32,335 nt of DNA from DATJJW01 sp035491935 (GTDB lineage Bacteria > Pseudomonadota > Alphaproteobacteria > ATCC43930 > CGMCC-115725). The position numbers and the translations under genes are program-made. Positions 15,549 through 24,409 of the stretch are shown here, piece by piece. Numbering within the stretch: position 1 is the first letter of the stretch; every line of letters begins with the position of its first letter. The notes beneath the pieces are model-generated. The model was not told where the DNA came from, searched no databases, and saw nothing but the letters and a program-made list of their open reading frames with translations. The DNA lies in assembly GCA_035491935.1 (NCBI GenBank), contig DATJJW010000021.1:1-32335 (forward strand), in the 5' to 3' direction.

Positions 15549-17332
15549 AATGACACCGCGGCCGTGGTGTAGCCGGTTGCATGCATGGTGGAGGCTTCGA
15601 CGATCGGCGCCGGCTGGACGGACGAGGGCCGATGGACGATCCGGTGGGCGGTGGTGCCCTTGGCCACCGGCCGCTTCACGGCGATGCGGGTGGCGGCAAC
15701 GGTCGTCGGCGGCGCGCCATATGAGGGCGGCGGTCCGATATATCCCGGCGGCACCGGATATGCCGGCGGCGGTGCCGGCGGCACGGCCAGCTTATAGGGA
15801 TCGGCATGGTAGATTACCTGACCGCCCGAACCGACGCTGGAGGTCCAATAGGCCAGGTAGACCGGAACCGAGGCCGACAGCTTGATCTGCTTGTATTTCC
15901 AGGTCTTGAGCGTGGCGTCGGCGTCGGTGGTCTTCCAGACCTGGTCGCCCACCAGCCATTTGGCCAGTGCCTCCACCTTCTCAACGCGTACGCAGCCGTG
16001 GCTGTAGGCGCGGACGTCGCGGTCGAACAGCTTCGGCTCGTTGGTCGAATGCAGGAACACCTCGTAGCGGTTCGGCATGTCGAGGCGGAACTTGCCGAGC
16101 GGATTGTCCGGGCCGGGATGTTCGATATGGGTCGAGCCGCCGAATTCCGCCTTGGTGATGCTGTCCGGCGTCGTCCAATAGGGGTTAAGCGTGACCGAGA
16201 CGATGCGGGTGGAGAAAAGCGGCGTCTGGTGCGTCGGGTTGCCGACCACGGCGCGGCTCACCAGCACGACCTTGCCGTCCTCGAGGGCGTAGACGAGGCC
16301 GGCCGCGATGTTGACCACGATCTCGCGCCCCTTGGACGCAAGGGGGATGGCGTGCTGGGCCAGCGTCTGGTTGAGCCGCAGCAGCCGGTCGCTGTCCTGC
16401 GAGCGTAGCGCGCGGCGGGTGGCGCCACCGATGATGCCGTCATCCATCAGCCCTTCATCGGCCTGGAAGTTCTTCACCGCCTCCAGCGTGGCATCGTCAT
16501 AGACGAAGGCCGGATTGGTGGCGGCGCGCAGCTTGGACGCAGGTAGCTTGGAGGGGAGCGCCGCGGGTTCGAGGAGGGCGGGCGGCGTCTCCTGCGACAG
16601 ATAGCCGAAGCTGTGCAATGCCGCGCGGATCGCCGGCATCTCCGGGCTGCGTTCACCCGGATGGATCGGCCTGCCATCGGCGATGTGCACCAAGCCGGCC
16701 TTCGGCTCCCCCATCAGCGCTTCGACCTTCCGCTTCAAGATCGCCTTGTCGATCTGCCAGGCGCGCGGGACGGGCAGGAAGGCGGAGGGCTCGATCTGGG
16801 CCGGTGGCACGACGATGGGCGCGGGCTGCTGCACCGGGATGGATTGGAGCGGTTTAGCGTATGTCGGAACGGGTTGGGCCGGGGCTGGCTGGACCGGAAG
16901 AGGCGGGATTGCTGCCGAGGTGGCGGTCGGGGCTGGTGATGAGGGGAATTGAGACGCCTGGACTTGCGCCGTGGGTAGTTGATCGGCGGGGTTCGGTGCG
17001 GCGGGGGCTGGGGCGGCGGGGGCTGGCACGGCGGGGCGGGCCGGATCGGTCGTGGCCTGTACGGCTGTCGGCGCCTGCTGGGCCTTCAGCGTGTTATCCG
17101 CCGCCTTGGTCGCGGGATCGACGGTCGCCGTAGCGGGACTGGCGGGCGCGGGATTGGCGGGTGCGGGAATAGCGGGCGCAGGCGTGGCGTGTTCCGGCGC
17201 CGCAGGTATGCGAACCGCCAGCGGGTCGATACCGACCGGTGCTGCGATCGCGAGACCTTGGCCGGACAAGCCGACACAAGCCATGCCAGCACTGGCCAGC
17301 AACATGCGCTTGAACGTCACGACCCCACCCAT
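15530..17332 (-). CDS. L,D-transpeptidase (YkuD domain, YcbB/LdtD-like) with Pro/Ala-rich linker
   Basis: 600 residues. Makes 3-3 crosslinks in peptidoglycan or links proteins to it; exported. Seen in order: signal peptide (FKRMLLASAGMACVGLSG, cleavage near residue 31), a long Pro/Ala/Thr-rich linker to about 185, a peptidoglycan-binding domain (about 230-310, AVKNFQADEGLMDDGIIG), the YkuD domain (about 335-480) with LNPYWTTPDSI, an HST motif and SHGCVR holding nucleophile Cys447, and a Pro/Tyr/Gly-rich tail. ATG 17332 is chosen because GGGGAAG lies 6 bases ahead; the frame stays open to 17389. The size and order fit the YcbB group rather than short ErfK proteins. Divergent from nadA. Confidence 0.88.
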   Translation of the reverse strand: MGGVVTFKRMLLASAGMACVGLSGQGLAIAAPVGIDPLAVRIPAAPEHATPAPAIPAPANPAPASPATATVDPATKAADNTLKAQQAPTAVQATTDPARPAVPAPAAPAPAAPNPADQLPTAQVQASQFPSSPAPTATSAAIPPLPVQPAPAQPVPTYAKPLQSIPVQQPAPIVVPPAQIEPSAFLPVPRAWQIDKAILKRKVEALMGEPKAGLVHIADGRPIHPGERSPEMPAIRAALHSFGYLSQETPPALLEPAALPSKLPASKLRAATNPAFVYDDATLEAVKNFQADEGLMDDGIIGGATRRALRSQDSDRLLRLNQTLAQHAIPLASKGREIVVNIAAGLVYALEDGKVVLVSRAVVGNPTHQTPLFSTRIVSVTLNPYWTTPDSITKAEFGGSTHIEHPGPDNPLGKFRLDMPNRYEVFLHSTNEPKLFDRDVRAYSHGCVRVEKVEALAKWLVGDQVWKTTDADATLKTWKYKQIKLSASVPVYLAYWTSSVGSGGQVIYHADPYKLAVPPAPPPAYPVPPGYIGPPPSYGAPPTTVAATRIAVKRPVAKGTTAHRIVHRPSSVQPAPIVEASTMHATGYTTAAVSLPMERN

Positions 17333-17590
17333 GTTCACTTCCCCGAGCTCGTCATCGCATTGGTTAGGCGAGTTGTCGGCCGGATACAATCTATCGGCTG
17401 CAAACTCGCTTAGTCTCTCATGAAAATCCTTGGGAAGTGTTGCAGCTGTGCAGCCATTTGCGGTTGGGCAACCCCTTTTCCTGTCATGGCTGCGAAGGTC
17501 TGCCCTGCGTGAAGACCCTTGACAAGACCCTTATGCTCAAGCTTAGCCTATCTCCCGCGCCGACTCGTCGGTTTTCTTTGTACCTAATAA

Positions 17591-17605
17591 TGCTCAAAAT
17601 GAGCA
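17591..17605. promoter_or_regulatory. Operator-like palindrome ahead of nadA
   Basis: TGCTCA-AAA-TGAGCA, a perfect 6-bp inverted repeat with a 3-base centre, ends 13 bases before the chosen nadA start and directly follows an AT-rich TAATAA. A second TGCTCA half-site lies at 17534-17539, downstream of a consensus -35 TTGACA at 17519-17524. A site covering the promoter/leader fits repression of nadABC. A NadQ-type NAD regulator has been proposed for alphaproteobacterial nad operons; assignment to it is inference, and no regulator gene lies in the window. Confidence 0.5.
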
Positions 17606-17618
17606 AATGGTGGTGAGA

Positions 17619-18617
17619 ATGTCTGCGGTTACCCAGCTCGATGCCGAAGCCATAGCCCGTACGGCGCCGATCTACGAGCGCGTCCAGCGCTTCATCCCGC
17701 CGATGGAATGGCCGGTGCATGCCCGCGAAGTCGACGCGATCCTGCGTCTGAAGCGCGAGCGCAACGCCATCATCCTGGCGCATAACTACCAGACGCCGGA
17801 GATCTTCCACACCGTGGCCGACATCGTCGGCGACAGCCTGGCGCTGGCGCGCGAAGCGGCCAAGGCCGACGCCGAGGTCATCGTGCTGGCCGGCGTGCAT
17901 TTCATGGCCGAGACGGCGAAGATCCTCAATCCCGACACCACGGTGCTGATCCCCGACATGGGCGCCGGCTGCTCGCTGGCGGATTCGATCACCGCCGCGG
18001 ATATCCGCCTGTTGCGTCAGAAATACCCGGGCGTGCCGGTCGTGACCTATGTCAACACCTCGGCCGAAGTGAAGGCGGAGAGCGACATCTGCTGTACCTC
18101 CGGCAATGCGCTCAAGGTCGTGGAATCGCTGGGTGTCGATACGGTGCTGATGCTGCCGGACGAATACCTGGCGCAGAACGTCCAGAAAGAGACCAAGGTC
18201 AAGCTGATCGCCTGGAAGGGCCATTGCGAGGTGCATGAGCGGTTCACCGCCGCCGATATCGAGGGCTTCCGTCGGAGCCACCCGGATGTCGTCGTCCTGG
18301 CCCATCCGGAATGCCCGCCCGAAGTCGTCGACGCCGCCGATTTCGCGGGCTCGACCGCGGCCATGCAGTCCTTCGTCGAGAAGCGCCGGCCGGGCCGCGT
18401 CGTCATGGTCACCGAGTGCTCGATGAGCGACAATCTGGCGGTGGCGAACCCGGACATCGAATTCGTCCGGCCCTGCAACCTCTGCCCGCATATGAAGCGC
18501 ATCACCCTGCCGGGCATCCGCCGCGCGCTGGAAACGCTGACGCATGAGGTGACGGTCGATCCGGCCATTGCGGAACGGGCACGGGCGGCGGTCGAGCGCA
18601 TGATCGCGATCGGCTGA
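17619..18617 (+). CDS. nadA: Quinolinate synthase
   Basis: 332 residues. Condenses iminoaspartate (from NadB) with dihydroxyacetone phosphate to quinolinate, using a [4Fe-4S] cluster. Likely cluster ligands are Cys118 (GAGCSLAD), Cys203 (GHCEVHERF) and Cys289 (CNLCPHM), with the spacing known for NadA. AHNYQTPEIF (54-63) and MTECSMSDN-like blocks are typical. Start choice: ATG 17619 has GGTGG 5 bases ahead; the in-frame ATG 17607 abuts the palindrome and has no SD. First gene of nadA-nadB-nadC, 20 bases before nadB. Confidence 0.95.
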   Translation: MSAVTQLDAEAIARTAPIYERVQRFIPPMEWPVHAREVDAILRLKRERNAIILAHNYQTPEIFHTVADIVGDSLALAREAAKADAEVIVLAGVHFMAETAKILNPDTTVLIPDMGAGCSLADSITAADIRLLRQKYPGVPVVTYVNTSAEVKAESDICCTSGNALKVVESLGVDTVLMLPDEYLAQNVQKETKVKLIAWKGHCEVHERFTAADIEGFRRSHPDVVVLAHPECPPEVVDAADFAGSTAAMQSFVEKRRPGRVVMVTECSMSDNLAVANPDIEFVRPCNLCPHMKRITLPGIRRALETLTHEVTVDPAIAERARAAVERMIAIG

Positions 18618-18637
18618 GGGCAGGGATACTTCAGAGC

Positions 18638-20212
18638 ATGGATGCTTCTTGGGCGGGCCGGCCGGTCATCATCGGTGGCGGCCTGGCGGGGTTGAGCTGC
18701 GCGCTGGCCCTGGCGCCGATACCGGTCGTTCTGCTGGTCAAATCGCCTTTGGGCCAGGACGCTTCCAGCGCCTGGGCGCAAGGCGGGGTCGCAGTCGCTA
18801 CCGGCACCGATGATTCCGTGGCATGCCACGTCGCCGATACGCTGGCGGCCGGCGATGGCCTCTGCGACGTCGAGGCGGTCGAGCGCATCATTGGCCTGGG
18901 GCCGCAAGCCGTGCGGCGCCTGGAGGGTTGGGGCGTCAGCTTCGACCGCCATGAAGACGGCAGCTATTCCCGCAGCCTGGAGGCGGCGCATAGCGTTCCT
19001 CGCGTGCTGCATGCCGGCGGCGGCGACACGGCCGGCGCCCGCATCATGCAGGCGGTGATCGCCAAGGCGCGTGCCACCCCCTCGATCGCCATCGTCGAAG
19101 GGGCGGAGGTGCGCAACCTCCTGACCGACGAGGCCGGCATTGCCGGAGTCGAAGGCGTCGTGGGCGCCACGCCTTTCCAGCTGGCGACGCGCCGCGTCGT
19201 GCTTGCTACCGGCGGCAGCGGCGGGCTGTGGCGCCATACGACCAACCCGGCGACCTCGCTGGGGCAGGGGCTGGTGCTTGCGGCCCGCGCCGGTGCGGCG
19301 CTGGTCGATATCGAGTTCATGCAGTTCCATCCGACCGGTATCGATCTGGGCTTCGACCCGATGCCGCTGGCGAGCGAGGCCTTGCGCGGCGACGGGGCCA
19401 TCCTGATCGACGGCCGGGCGCATGCCATCATGACCGATCATCCACAGCGCGACCTGGCGCCGCGCGATGTCGTCGCCCGCGCGGTCTGGCGCAGCGTGAG
19501 TGCCGGCGAGCGTGTGTTCCTCGATGCGCGCCACGCGGTCGGATCCCGCTTCCCTGAACGCTTCCCGACGATCTACGCCGCCTGCCTGCGTGGCGGCCTC
19601 GACCCGGTACGCGAGCCGATCCCGGTCCGGCCGGCGGCGCATTATCACATGGGCGGTGTCGAGGTCGGCGCCAGCGGCAGGAGCAGCGTCGCCGGCCTAT
19701 GGGCCTGCGGCGAGGCGTCGGCCACCGGATTGCACGGCGCCAATCGGCTGGCCAGCAACTCGCTGCTGGAGGCGGTCGTCACCGGCACGCTGGTGGCCGA
19801 GGATGTTGCGGGGATGGGGGGCGGGACCGAAGCCGGCCGCCTCATCGCGCCCCAGCCTGCGGCCGCACCGGTCATCGATGCCCATGAAGCCCAGGGCATT
19901 GCCGCCGTGCGCGATTGCGTCAGCCGTCACTTGGGCGTCAGCCGCGACCGCGACGGGCTGGTCCAGGCCGTCGATACGCTGTCGGCGCTGCTGCGGCCCG
20001 GCCGCGCCGGCGATGCCGCGCTCATGGGGCTGATGATCGCCGTTGCGGCATTCAACCGTGAAGAAAGCCGCGGCAGTCACGACCGGCGCGACTTTCCGGC
20101 CGAGCGGCGGCATAGCGCACCTGTCCGCAAACCTATCACCTTGTCCGAGGTTCTGGGATCCGAAGCCCTGGCCCAACGAACGCATAACACAATGCCGCAT
20201 GTTGCGGCTTGA
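18638..20212 (+). CDS. nadB: L-aspartate oxidase
   Basis: 524 residues. Flavoenzyme oxidising L-aspartate to iminoaspartate for NadA. Seen: FAD-binding GGGLAGLSCALAL near residue 13, the succinate dehydrogenase/fumarate reductase-like SSAWAQGGVA block, MQFHPTG and HYHMGGV substrate-site motifs, and a GLHGANRLASNSLLE stretch binding FAD. The C-terminal helical part is somewhat shortened and ends in a divergent tail. The stop overlaps nothing; nadC begins 14 bases later. Confidence 0.94.
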   Translation: MDASWAGRPVIIGGGLAGLSCALALAPIPVVLLVKSPLGQDASSAWAQGGVAVATGTDDSVACHVADTLAAGDGLCDVEAVERIIGLGPQAVRRLEGWGVSFDRHEDGSYSRSLEAAHSVPRVLHAGGGDTAGARIMQAVIAKARATPSIAIVEGAEVRNLLTDEAGIAGVEGVVGATPFQLATRRVVLATGGSGGLWRHTTNPATSLGQGLVLAARAGAALVDIEFMQFHPTGIDLGFDPMPLASEALRGDGAILIDGRAHAIMTDHPQRDLAPRDVVARAVWRSVSAGERVFLDARHAVGSRFPERFPTIYAACLRGGLDPVREPIPVRPAAHYHMGGVEVGASGRSSVAGLWACGEASATGLHGANRLASNSLLEAVVTGTLVAEDVAGMGGGTEAGRLIAPQPAAAPVIDAHEAQGIAAVRDCVSRHLGVSRDRDGLVQAVDTLSALLRPGRAGDAALMGLMIAVAAFNREESRGSHDRRDFPAERRHSAPVRKPITLSEVLGSEALAQRTHNTMPHVAA

Positions 20213-20226
20213 GGGAGTACCCGTCC

Positions 20227-21099
20227 ATGACCGAGTCCAACAAGGACCGCCTGCCTATCGCCCCCCTGCCCAACGTGCTGCTGGAACCGCTGGTGCGTAC
20301 GGCGTTGCTGGAGGATCTGGGCCGTGCCGGCGATCTGACCTCCGACAGCATCATCCCGGCCGACCTCCAGGCGACCATGGTGCTGAATGCCCGGCAGAAG
20401 GGCGTGGTTGCCGGCCTCGACGTGGCATTGCTGGCCTTCAAGCTGATCGACCCGCGCATCGAGGTCACGATCCACAAGCCGGATGGCTCGGATCTCGCGC
20501 CCGGCGACATCATCGCCACCGTCAAGGGACCGGCGCGCGGCATGCTGACGGCGGAGCGGGTGGCGCTCAACTTCCTCGGCCATATGTCGGGCATCGCTTC
20601 GGCCACGGCGGCGATCGTCGCCTCGATCCAGGGCCACAAGGCGCATATCGCCTGCACGCGCAAGACCATGCCGGGCCTGCGCGCCGTGCAGAAATACGCG
20701 ATCCGCGCCGGCGGCGGCTCGAACCACCGTTTCGGCCTGGATGATGCGGTGCTGATCAAGGACAACCACATCGCAGTCGCGGGCTCGATCGGCGCGGCGC
20801 TGGCGCGGGCCAAGGCCGGCACCGGCCATCTGGTCAAGATCCAGATCGAAGTCGACAATCTCGACCAGCTATCCCAGGTCATCAAGCTGGGCGCGGACGC
20901 CGTGCTGCTCGACAACATGAAGCCGCCGATGATGGCGGAGGCGGTCAAGATGGTCGCCGGCCGCATGATCACCGAGGCCTCGGGCCGCATCAACGCCGAG
21001 ACCGCACCCATCGTCGCCGCCACCGGCGTCGACCTTATTTCGATCGGCTGGCTGACCCACAGCTCGACCGTGCTGGACATCGGTCTCGACGACGCCTGA
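20227..21099 (+). CDS. nadC: Nicotinate-nucleotide diphosphorylase (carboxylating), QPRTase
   Basis: 290 residues. Turns quinolinate and PRPP into nicotinate mononucleotide with loss of CO2, the third de novo NAD step. Seen: TALLEDLGRAGDLT at the N-terminus and the catalytic signature TRKTMPGLRAVQKYA followed by GGGSNHRFGLDDAVLIKDNH, plus the SIGWLTHSS phosphate loop near the end. ATG 20227 with GAGGGAG 9 bases ahead is preferred to an upstream TTG that lies in nadB. The gene of the methyltransferase follows after 59 bases without a terminator. Confidence 0.96.
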   Translation: MTESNKDRLPIAPLPNVLLEPLVRTALLEDLGRAGDLTSDSIIPADLQATMVLNARQKGVVAGLDVALLAFKLIDPRIEVTIHKPDGSDLAPGDIIATVKGPARGMLTAERVALNFLGHMSGIASATAAIVASIQGHKAHIACTRKTMPGLRAVQKYAIRAGGGSNHRFGLDDAVLIKDNHIAVAGSIGAALARAKAGTGHLVKIQIEVDNLDQLSQVIKLGADAVLLDNMKPPMMAEAVKMVAGRMITEASGRINAETAPIVAATGVDLISIGWLTHSSTVLDIGLDDA

Positions 21100-21158
21100 T
21101 CTCCTCAGGTAATGCTCTCCACCGGTCGATGCTGGTTCGGCCGGTGGTGAGAGGGCAC

Positions 21159-21839
21159 ATGATCCGTCCGGAATATCTGCAGAGAATCGTCGAGACCTGC
21201 CAGGCATCGGCAAGGGTGCTGGATGTCGGCGGTTGGTACATCCCGTTCAACATGGCCACCCATGTCATCGACGCCATGCCCCACGAGACGCGGCGGCGGC
21301 ACGAGGCGGTCGATCCGGAACATGAGGAGCGCTTCAGCGCCGAAACCTGGGTGCAGGCCGATATCTGCAACGGCCCCTGGCCCTATCCCGACAAGCATTT
21401 CGACTATGCCTATTGCAGCCATACGCTGGAGGACATCCGCGATCCGATCCATGTCTGCCGGGAACTGAGCCGGGTCGCCAAGGCCGGCTATGTCGAATTC
21501 CCGTCGCGTCAGCGCGAGATCTTCAGCAAGGTGCACCTCTTCGAATTGAAGCGTGCGGTCGGCCGCATCCCGGCGGTGGGCTACACCCATCACCGCTGGT
21601 TCGTCGACGTGCTGCCGGACCGGCTGGTGTTCCTGGGCAAGACCAATTTCGCCCAGTCGCATCCGGATTTCTACATCACCCGCCGCGAGCTCGGCCGCAA
21701 GATGACCCGGGACGAGCAGGGCTCGTTCATGTTCTGGGAAGGCGAACTGAAGGCGGAGGAGCGGCTGATCCTCAACGACGCCGACCTGGCGGCCGAGCTG
21801 CGCCGCTTCAAGCAGGAAACCCTGCGGCAGCTTAAATAG
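21159..21839 (+). CDS. Class I SAM-dependent methyltransferase-like protein
   Basis: 226 residues. The first motif is ARVLDVGG (residues 18-25), followed by a DFDYAYCSHTLEDIRDP-type region, where the family has its acidic and post-motif II elements; the C-terminal third (YTHHRWFVDVLPDRLVFL, then a Glu/Arg-rich helix) is unlike common methyltransferases. The target is unknown; relatives occur among polysaccharide and lipid-modifying enzymes. GGTGAG 8 bases ahead supports ATG 21159 over ATG 21129. It is the fourth gene of the nad transcript and is followed by the terminator at 21869-21898, so its expression probably follows nadABC. Confidence 0.75.
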   Translation: MIRPEYLQRIVETCQASARVLDVGGWYIPFNMATHVIDAMPHETRRRHEAVDPEHEERFSAETWVQADICNGPWPYPDKHFDYAYCSHTLEDIRDPIHVCRELSRVAKAGYVEFPSRQREIFSKVHLFELKRAVGRIPAVGYTHHRWFVDVLPDRLVFLGKTNFAQSHPDFYITRRELGRKMTRDEQGSFMFWEGELKAEERLILNDADLAAELRRFKQETLRQLK

Positions 21840-21868
21840 ACCCTTATTTCCGGTTGTAATCCGTGGTC

Positions 21869-21898
21869 GGATCGGCGACAGTCCGATCTCTTTTTGTT
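21869..21898 (+). terminator. Intrinsic terminator of the nad operon
   Basis: GGATCGG (21869-21875) pairs with CCGATCT (21883-21889, one G-T wobble), and CTTTTTGTT follows. Placed 30 bases after the methyltransferase stop and 26 bases before comM. Confidence 0.65.
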
Positions 21899-21923
21899 CC
21901 TTTCATCGGCTGCCGCATCTTTC

Positions 21924-23441
21924 ATGACCGCGCGTATCCATACCGTCGCCTTCCAGGGTATCGAGGTTCTGCCGATCGAGGTGCAGGTGCAGATGGCGCC
22001 GGGGCTGCCGGCCTTCGTCGTGGTGGGGCTGCCCGACAAGGCGGTGGGCGAATCCCGCGAGCGGGTGCGCGCCGCATTGAATGCCTTGGGATTGGCGCTG
22101 CCGCCGAAACGCATCGTCGTCAATCTGGCACCGGCCGATGTGGTCAAGGAAGGCAGCCATTACGATCTGCCCATCGCTGCGGGGCTGCTGACCGCCATGG
22201 GCGTGCTGCCGGCGGATGAGCTGGAAGGCTATGTCTGCCTTGGCGAACTGGCGCTGGACGGTTCGCTGATGCCGGTCGCCGGTGCCTTGCCGGCGGCGAT
22301 GGGGGCGGCCGAGCGCGATCGCGGCCTGATCTGTCCCGCCGCCTGCGGCGGCGAGGCGGCCTGGGCCGGCAGTGCCGAAATCCTGGCGCCGTCGAGCCTC
22401 CTGGCGCTGATCAACCATTTCAAAGGAACCCAGGTGCTGAGCCCGCCGACGCCGCGGCTGCAGGAGGCGGACGGACCGGGACCGGACCTCAAGGACATCA
22501 AGGGGCAGGAGACGGCGAAGCGCGCCCTCGAAGTGGCGGCGGCCGGCGGCCACAATCTCCTGATGGTCGGGCCGCCGGGATCGGGCAAATCGATGCTGGC
22601 CGCGCGCCTACCCGGATTGCTGCCGCCCTTGGATGCGGCCGAGGCGCTGGAAGTGAGCATGATCCATTCGGTGGCAGGGCTCCTGACCGAAGGGCGGCTG
22701 CTGCGCCGGAGGCCGTTCCGCGACCCGCATCACTCCGCCTCGCTGCCGGCGCTGGTCGGCGGCGGCACAAGGGCCAAGCCGGGCGAGATCAGCCTCGCCC
22801 ATCTCGGCGTCCTGTTCCTCGATGAACTGCCGGAATTCCAGCGGGCATCCTTGGAATCCCTGCGCCAGCCCCTGGAAAGTGGCCGGGCGGTGGTCGCCCG
22901 CGTCAACGCGCATGTGACCTATCCGGCGCGCGTCCAGCTGATCGCCGCCATGAACCCTTGCCGCTGCGGCCATCTCGACGATGCCAGCCTGTCCTGCGCC
23001 AAGGCGCCGCGCTGCGCCCAGGATTACCAATCGAAGATCTCCGGTCCGCTTTTCGACCGTATTGATCTGCATGTCGACGTGCCGGCGGTGAAGGCTGCCG
23101 ATTTGGCCCTGCCGCCACCGGCCGAGGATTCCGCGACCGTGGCGGCCCGTGTCGCCGCCGCGCGTATCCGCCAAGCCGCACGCTTCCGCGAATTGGCGCC
23201 CGATCAGATTATCCGCACCAATGCCGAGGCCGAAGGTGAGCTGCTGACCGCCATCGCCACCCCCGACGCCGAGGGCGCCAAGCTGCTGACCCAGGCGGCC
23301 GAGCGGCTCAAGCTTTCCGCCCGCGGCTATCACCGCGTGCTGCGCGTCGCCCGCACGCTCGCCGATCTGGAGGCGGTGGAAGCAATCGGCCGTCGCCACA
23401 TCGCCGAGGCGCTCAGCTACCGGCGGCTCAGCTTCGCCTAG
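21924..23441 (+). CDS. comM: YifB/ComM family Mg-chelatase-like AAA+ ATPase
   Basis: 505 residues. ComM is a hexameric helicase for branch migration during uptake of transforming DNA. Seen in order: an N-terminal ChlI-like fold (FQGIEVLPIEVQVQMAPGLP...VVGLPDKAV), Walker A GPPGSGKS near residue 217, LFLDELPEFQR for Walker B, the cysteine-rich NPCRCGH...C...C segment near residue 350, and a C-terminal Mg-chelatase domain with SARGYHRVLRVARTLADL. ATG 21924 (MTARIHTVAF) matches family starts; the frame opens earlier at a TTG, and no clear SD is seen. Stands alone between a terminator and a convergent small gene. Confidence 0.93.
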   Translation: MTARIHTVAFQGIEVLPIEVQVQMAPGLPAFVVVGLPDKAVGESRERVRAALNALGLALPPKRIVVNLAPADVVKEGSHYDLPIAAGLLTAMGVLPADELEGYVCLGELALDGSLMPVAGALPAAMGAAERDRGLICPAACGGEAAWAGSAEILAPSSLLALINHFKGTQVLSPPTPRLQEADGPGPDLKDIKGQETAKRALEVAAAGGHNLLMVGPPGSGKSMLAARLPGLLPPLDAAEALEVSMIHSVAGLLTEGRLLRRRPFRDPHHSASLPALVGGGTRAKPGEISLAHLGVLFLDELPEFQRASLESLRQPLESGRAVVARVNAHVTYPARVQLIAAMNPCRCGHLDDASLSCAKAPRCAQDYQSKISGPLFDRIDLHVDVPAVKAADLALPPPAEDSATVAARVAAARIRQAARFRELAPDQIIRTNAEAEGELLTAIATPDAEGAKLLTQAAERLKLSARGYHRVLRVARTLADLEAVEAIGRRHIAEALSYRRLSFA

Positions 23442-23476
23442 CGGTTGGCTCGGCGCTGAGTCGGGCCGACCGCGCG

Positions 23477-23656
23477 TCAGAAAAATACGGAGGGAAAGCC
23501 CAGAAGGCTCAAGGCGGCGATGCCGCTGAAATAGCAGCTGGAGGTGTTGCGGCCGAAACGGAGCATCAATCCGGCAAGAAACAGCAGCACGACCGGTGCG
23601 ATGAGCCATTCAGGCCCGGTGTAGTAAACGGCCAATTCGTGCAAGAGCGTCGCCAT
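23477..23656 (-). CDS. Small two-helix membrane protein
   Basis: 59 residues from ATG 23656, with an AAGGA SD about 9 bases ahead. Two hydrophobic segments (about residues 17-32 and 42-58) are linked by a basic loop RFGRNTSSC. The protein ends FPSVFF directly in the membrane. No family recognised. It follows the MlaC-like gene by 52 bases on the same strand, so the two are probably one transcript, and converges with comM. Confidence 0.6.
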   Translation of the reverse strand: MATLLHELAVYYTGPEWLIAPVVLLFLAGLMLRFGRNTSSCYFSGIAALSLLGFPSVFF

Positions 23657-23708
23657 CTTTGTCGTTCCTTCCGCTGGCTTCCCCGCCCCCGAGGTGCCCC
23701 CGCGCCGA

Positions 23709-24308
23709 TTACGCCTGAGGGTTGGATTTGGCTTCGAGCGCGGCAAGGAGCGCGTCGTAGCCGCCGCGATCCAAGATCGACGCGAATTCCGAGCGCCGCG
23801 TGGCGAGCTCGCTGATCGTCCCCGTCACGAGGACGTCGACGATTTTCGGGCTGCCGACGGCATCGGGCCGCATCAGGTAGTTGATCACCACCGGTGAATC
23901 GCCCACCCGCACCAGGTGGGTCGAGACGAAGGTTTTCGTACCGTTATCCTGGCTGCCGTCGATGACGAAGCTTTCGCCGCCATAGCCATCGAACCGCCGC
24001 GCGTAGGTCGCTGCCAGGAACTTGCCGAATGCGGTGGTCATCGCCTCCCGCTGCTGAGGCGTCCAACCCTGCCAGGCAGCACCGACGACAATCTTCGTCA
24101 TGAACGGAATATCGAAGGTCTGCTGCACGACTGGCAGCAGCTTTTCGTAGCGGCCCTGCGCGCCGAGGCTGGCCGCCTGCTTCATCACGGACAGCAGGGT
24201 CCCATCGAAATTCTGGATGACGGTCGGTGCGGCGGTCGAGGCCGATGCGGAGCCGATGCTCAGGAAACCAACCAAGGCGAGCGCCGCCGATCGGGTGAAA
24301 TTGGCCAT
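23709..24308 (-). CDS. MlaC/Ttg2D (HpnM-like) periplasmic lipid-binding protein
   Basis: 199 residues. Signal peptide (FTRSAALALVGFLSIGSASA, cleavage near residue 24-27). The body shows QNFDGTLLSVMKQ, RYEKLLPVVQQTFDIPFMTKIVVG and a TPQQREAMTTAFGKFLAATYARRFDGY block, typical of MlaC, which ferries phospholipids between membranes, and of hopanoid-cluster HpnM. No mlaFEDB or hpn genes are nearby, so it is an orphan here. ATG 24308 is supported by the signal peptide; longer frames add unrelated residues. The 300-base region upstream holds a TetR-type palindrome and the ohrR control region. Confidence 0.85.
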   Translation of the reverse strand: MANFTRSAALALVGFLSIGSASASTAAPTVIQNFDGTLLSVMKQAASLGAQGRYEKLLPVVQQTFDIPFMTKIVVGAAWQGWTPQQREAMTTAFGKFLAATYARRFDGYGGESFVIDGSQDNGTKTFVSTHLVRVGDSPVVINYLMRPDAVGSPKIVDVLVTGTISELATRRSEFASILDRGGYDALLAALEAKSNPQA

Positions 24309-24397
24309 CGTTCTTAGCTTCCGGTAAGGCGCTCGGCTGATCGGTTGGAATTCCCGTCGTCGATGCGTCCGTTTCGTGGCCGGAGAATGCGATTTAA

Positions 24398-24409
24398 TAC
24401 CGTTCGGTA
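24398..24409. promoter_or_regulatory. Operator-like palindrome TACCG-TT-CGGTA
   Basis: A short inverted repeat (24398-24402 / 24405-24409) lies in the AT-richer stretch AATACCG...CGGTACAAT, 90 bases ahead of the MlaC-like gene. Shape and sequence resemble operators of TetR-family repressors. No such regulator gene is in the window. Confidence 0.35.

Noticed and set aside
18047..19648. 533-residue - strand frame opposite nadA/nadB
   Set aside because: Arg/Ala/Gly-rich, no family motif, no SD; opposite to complete essential genes.
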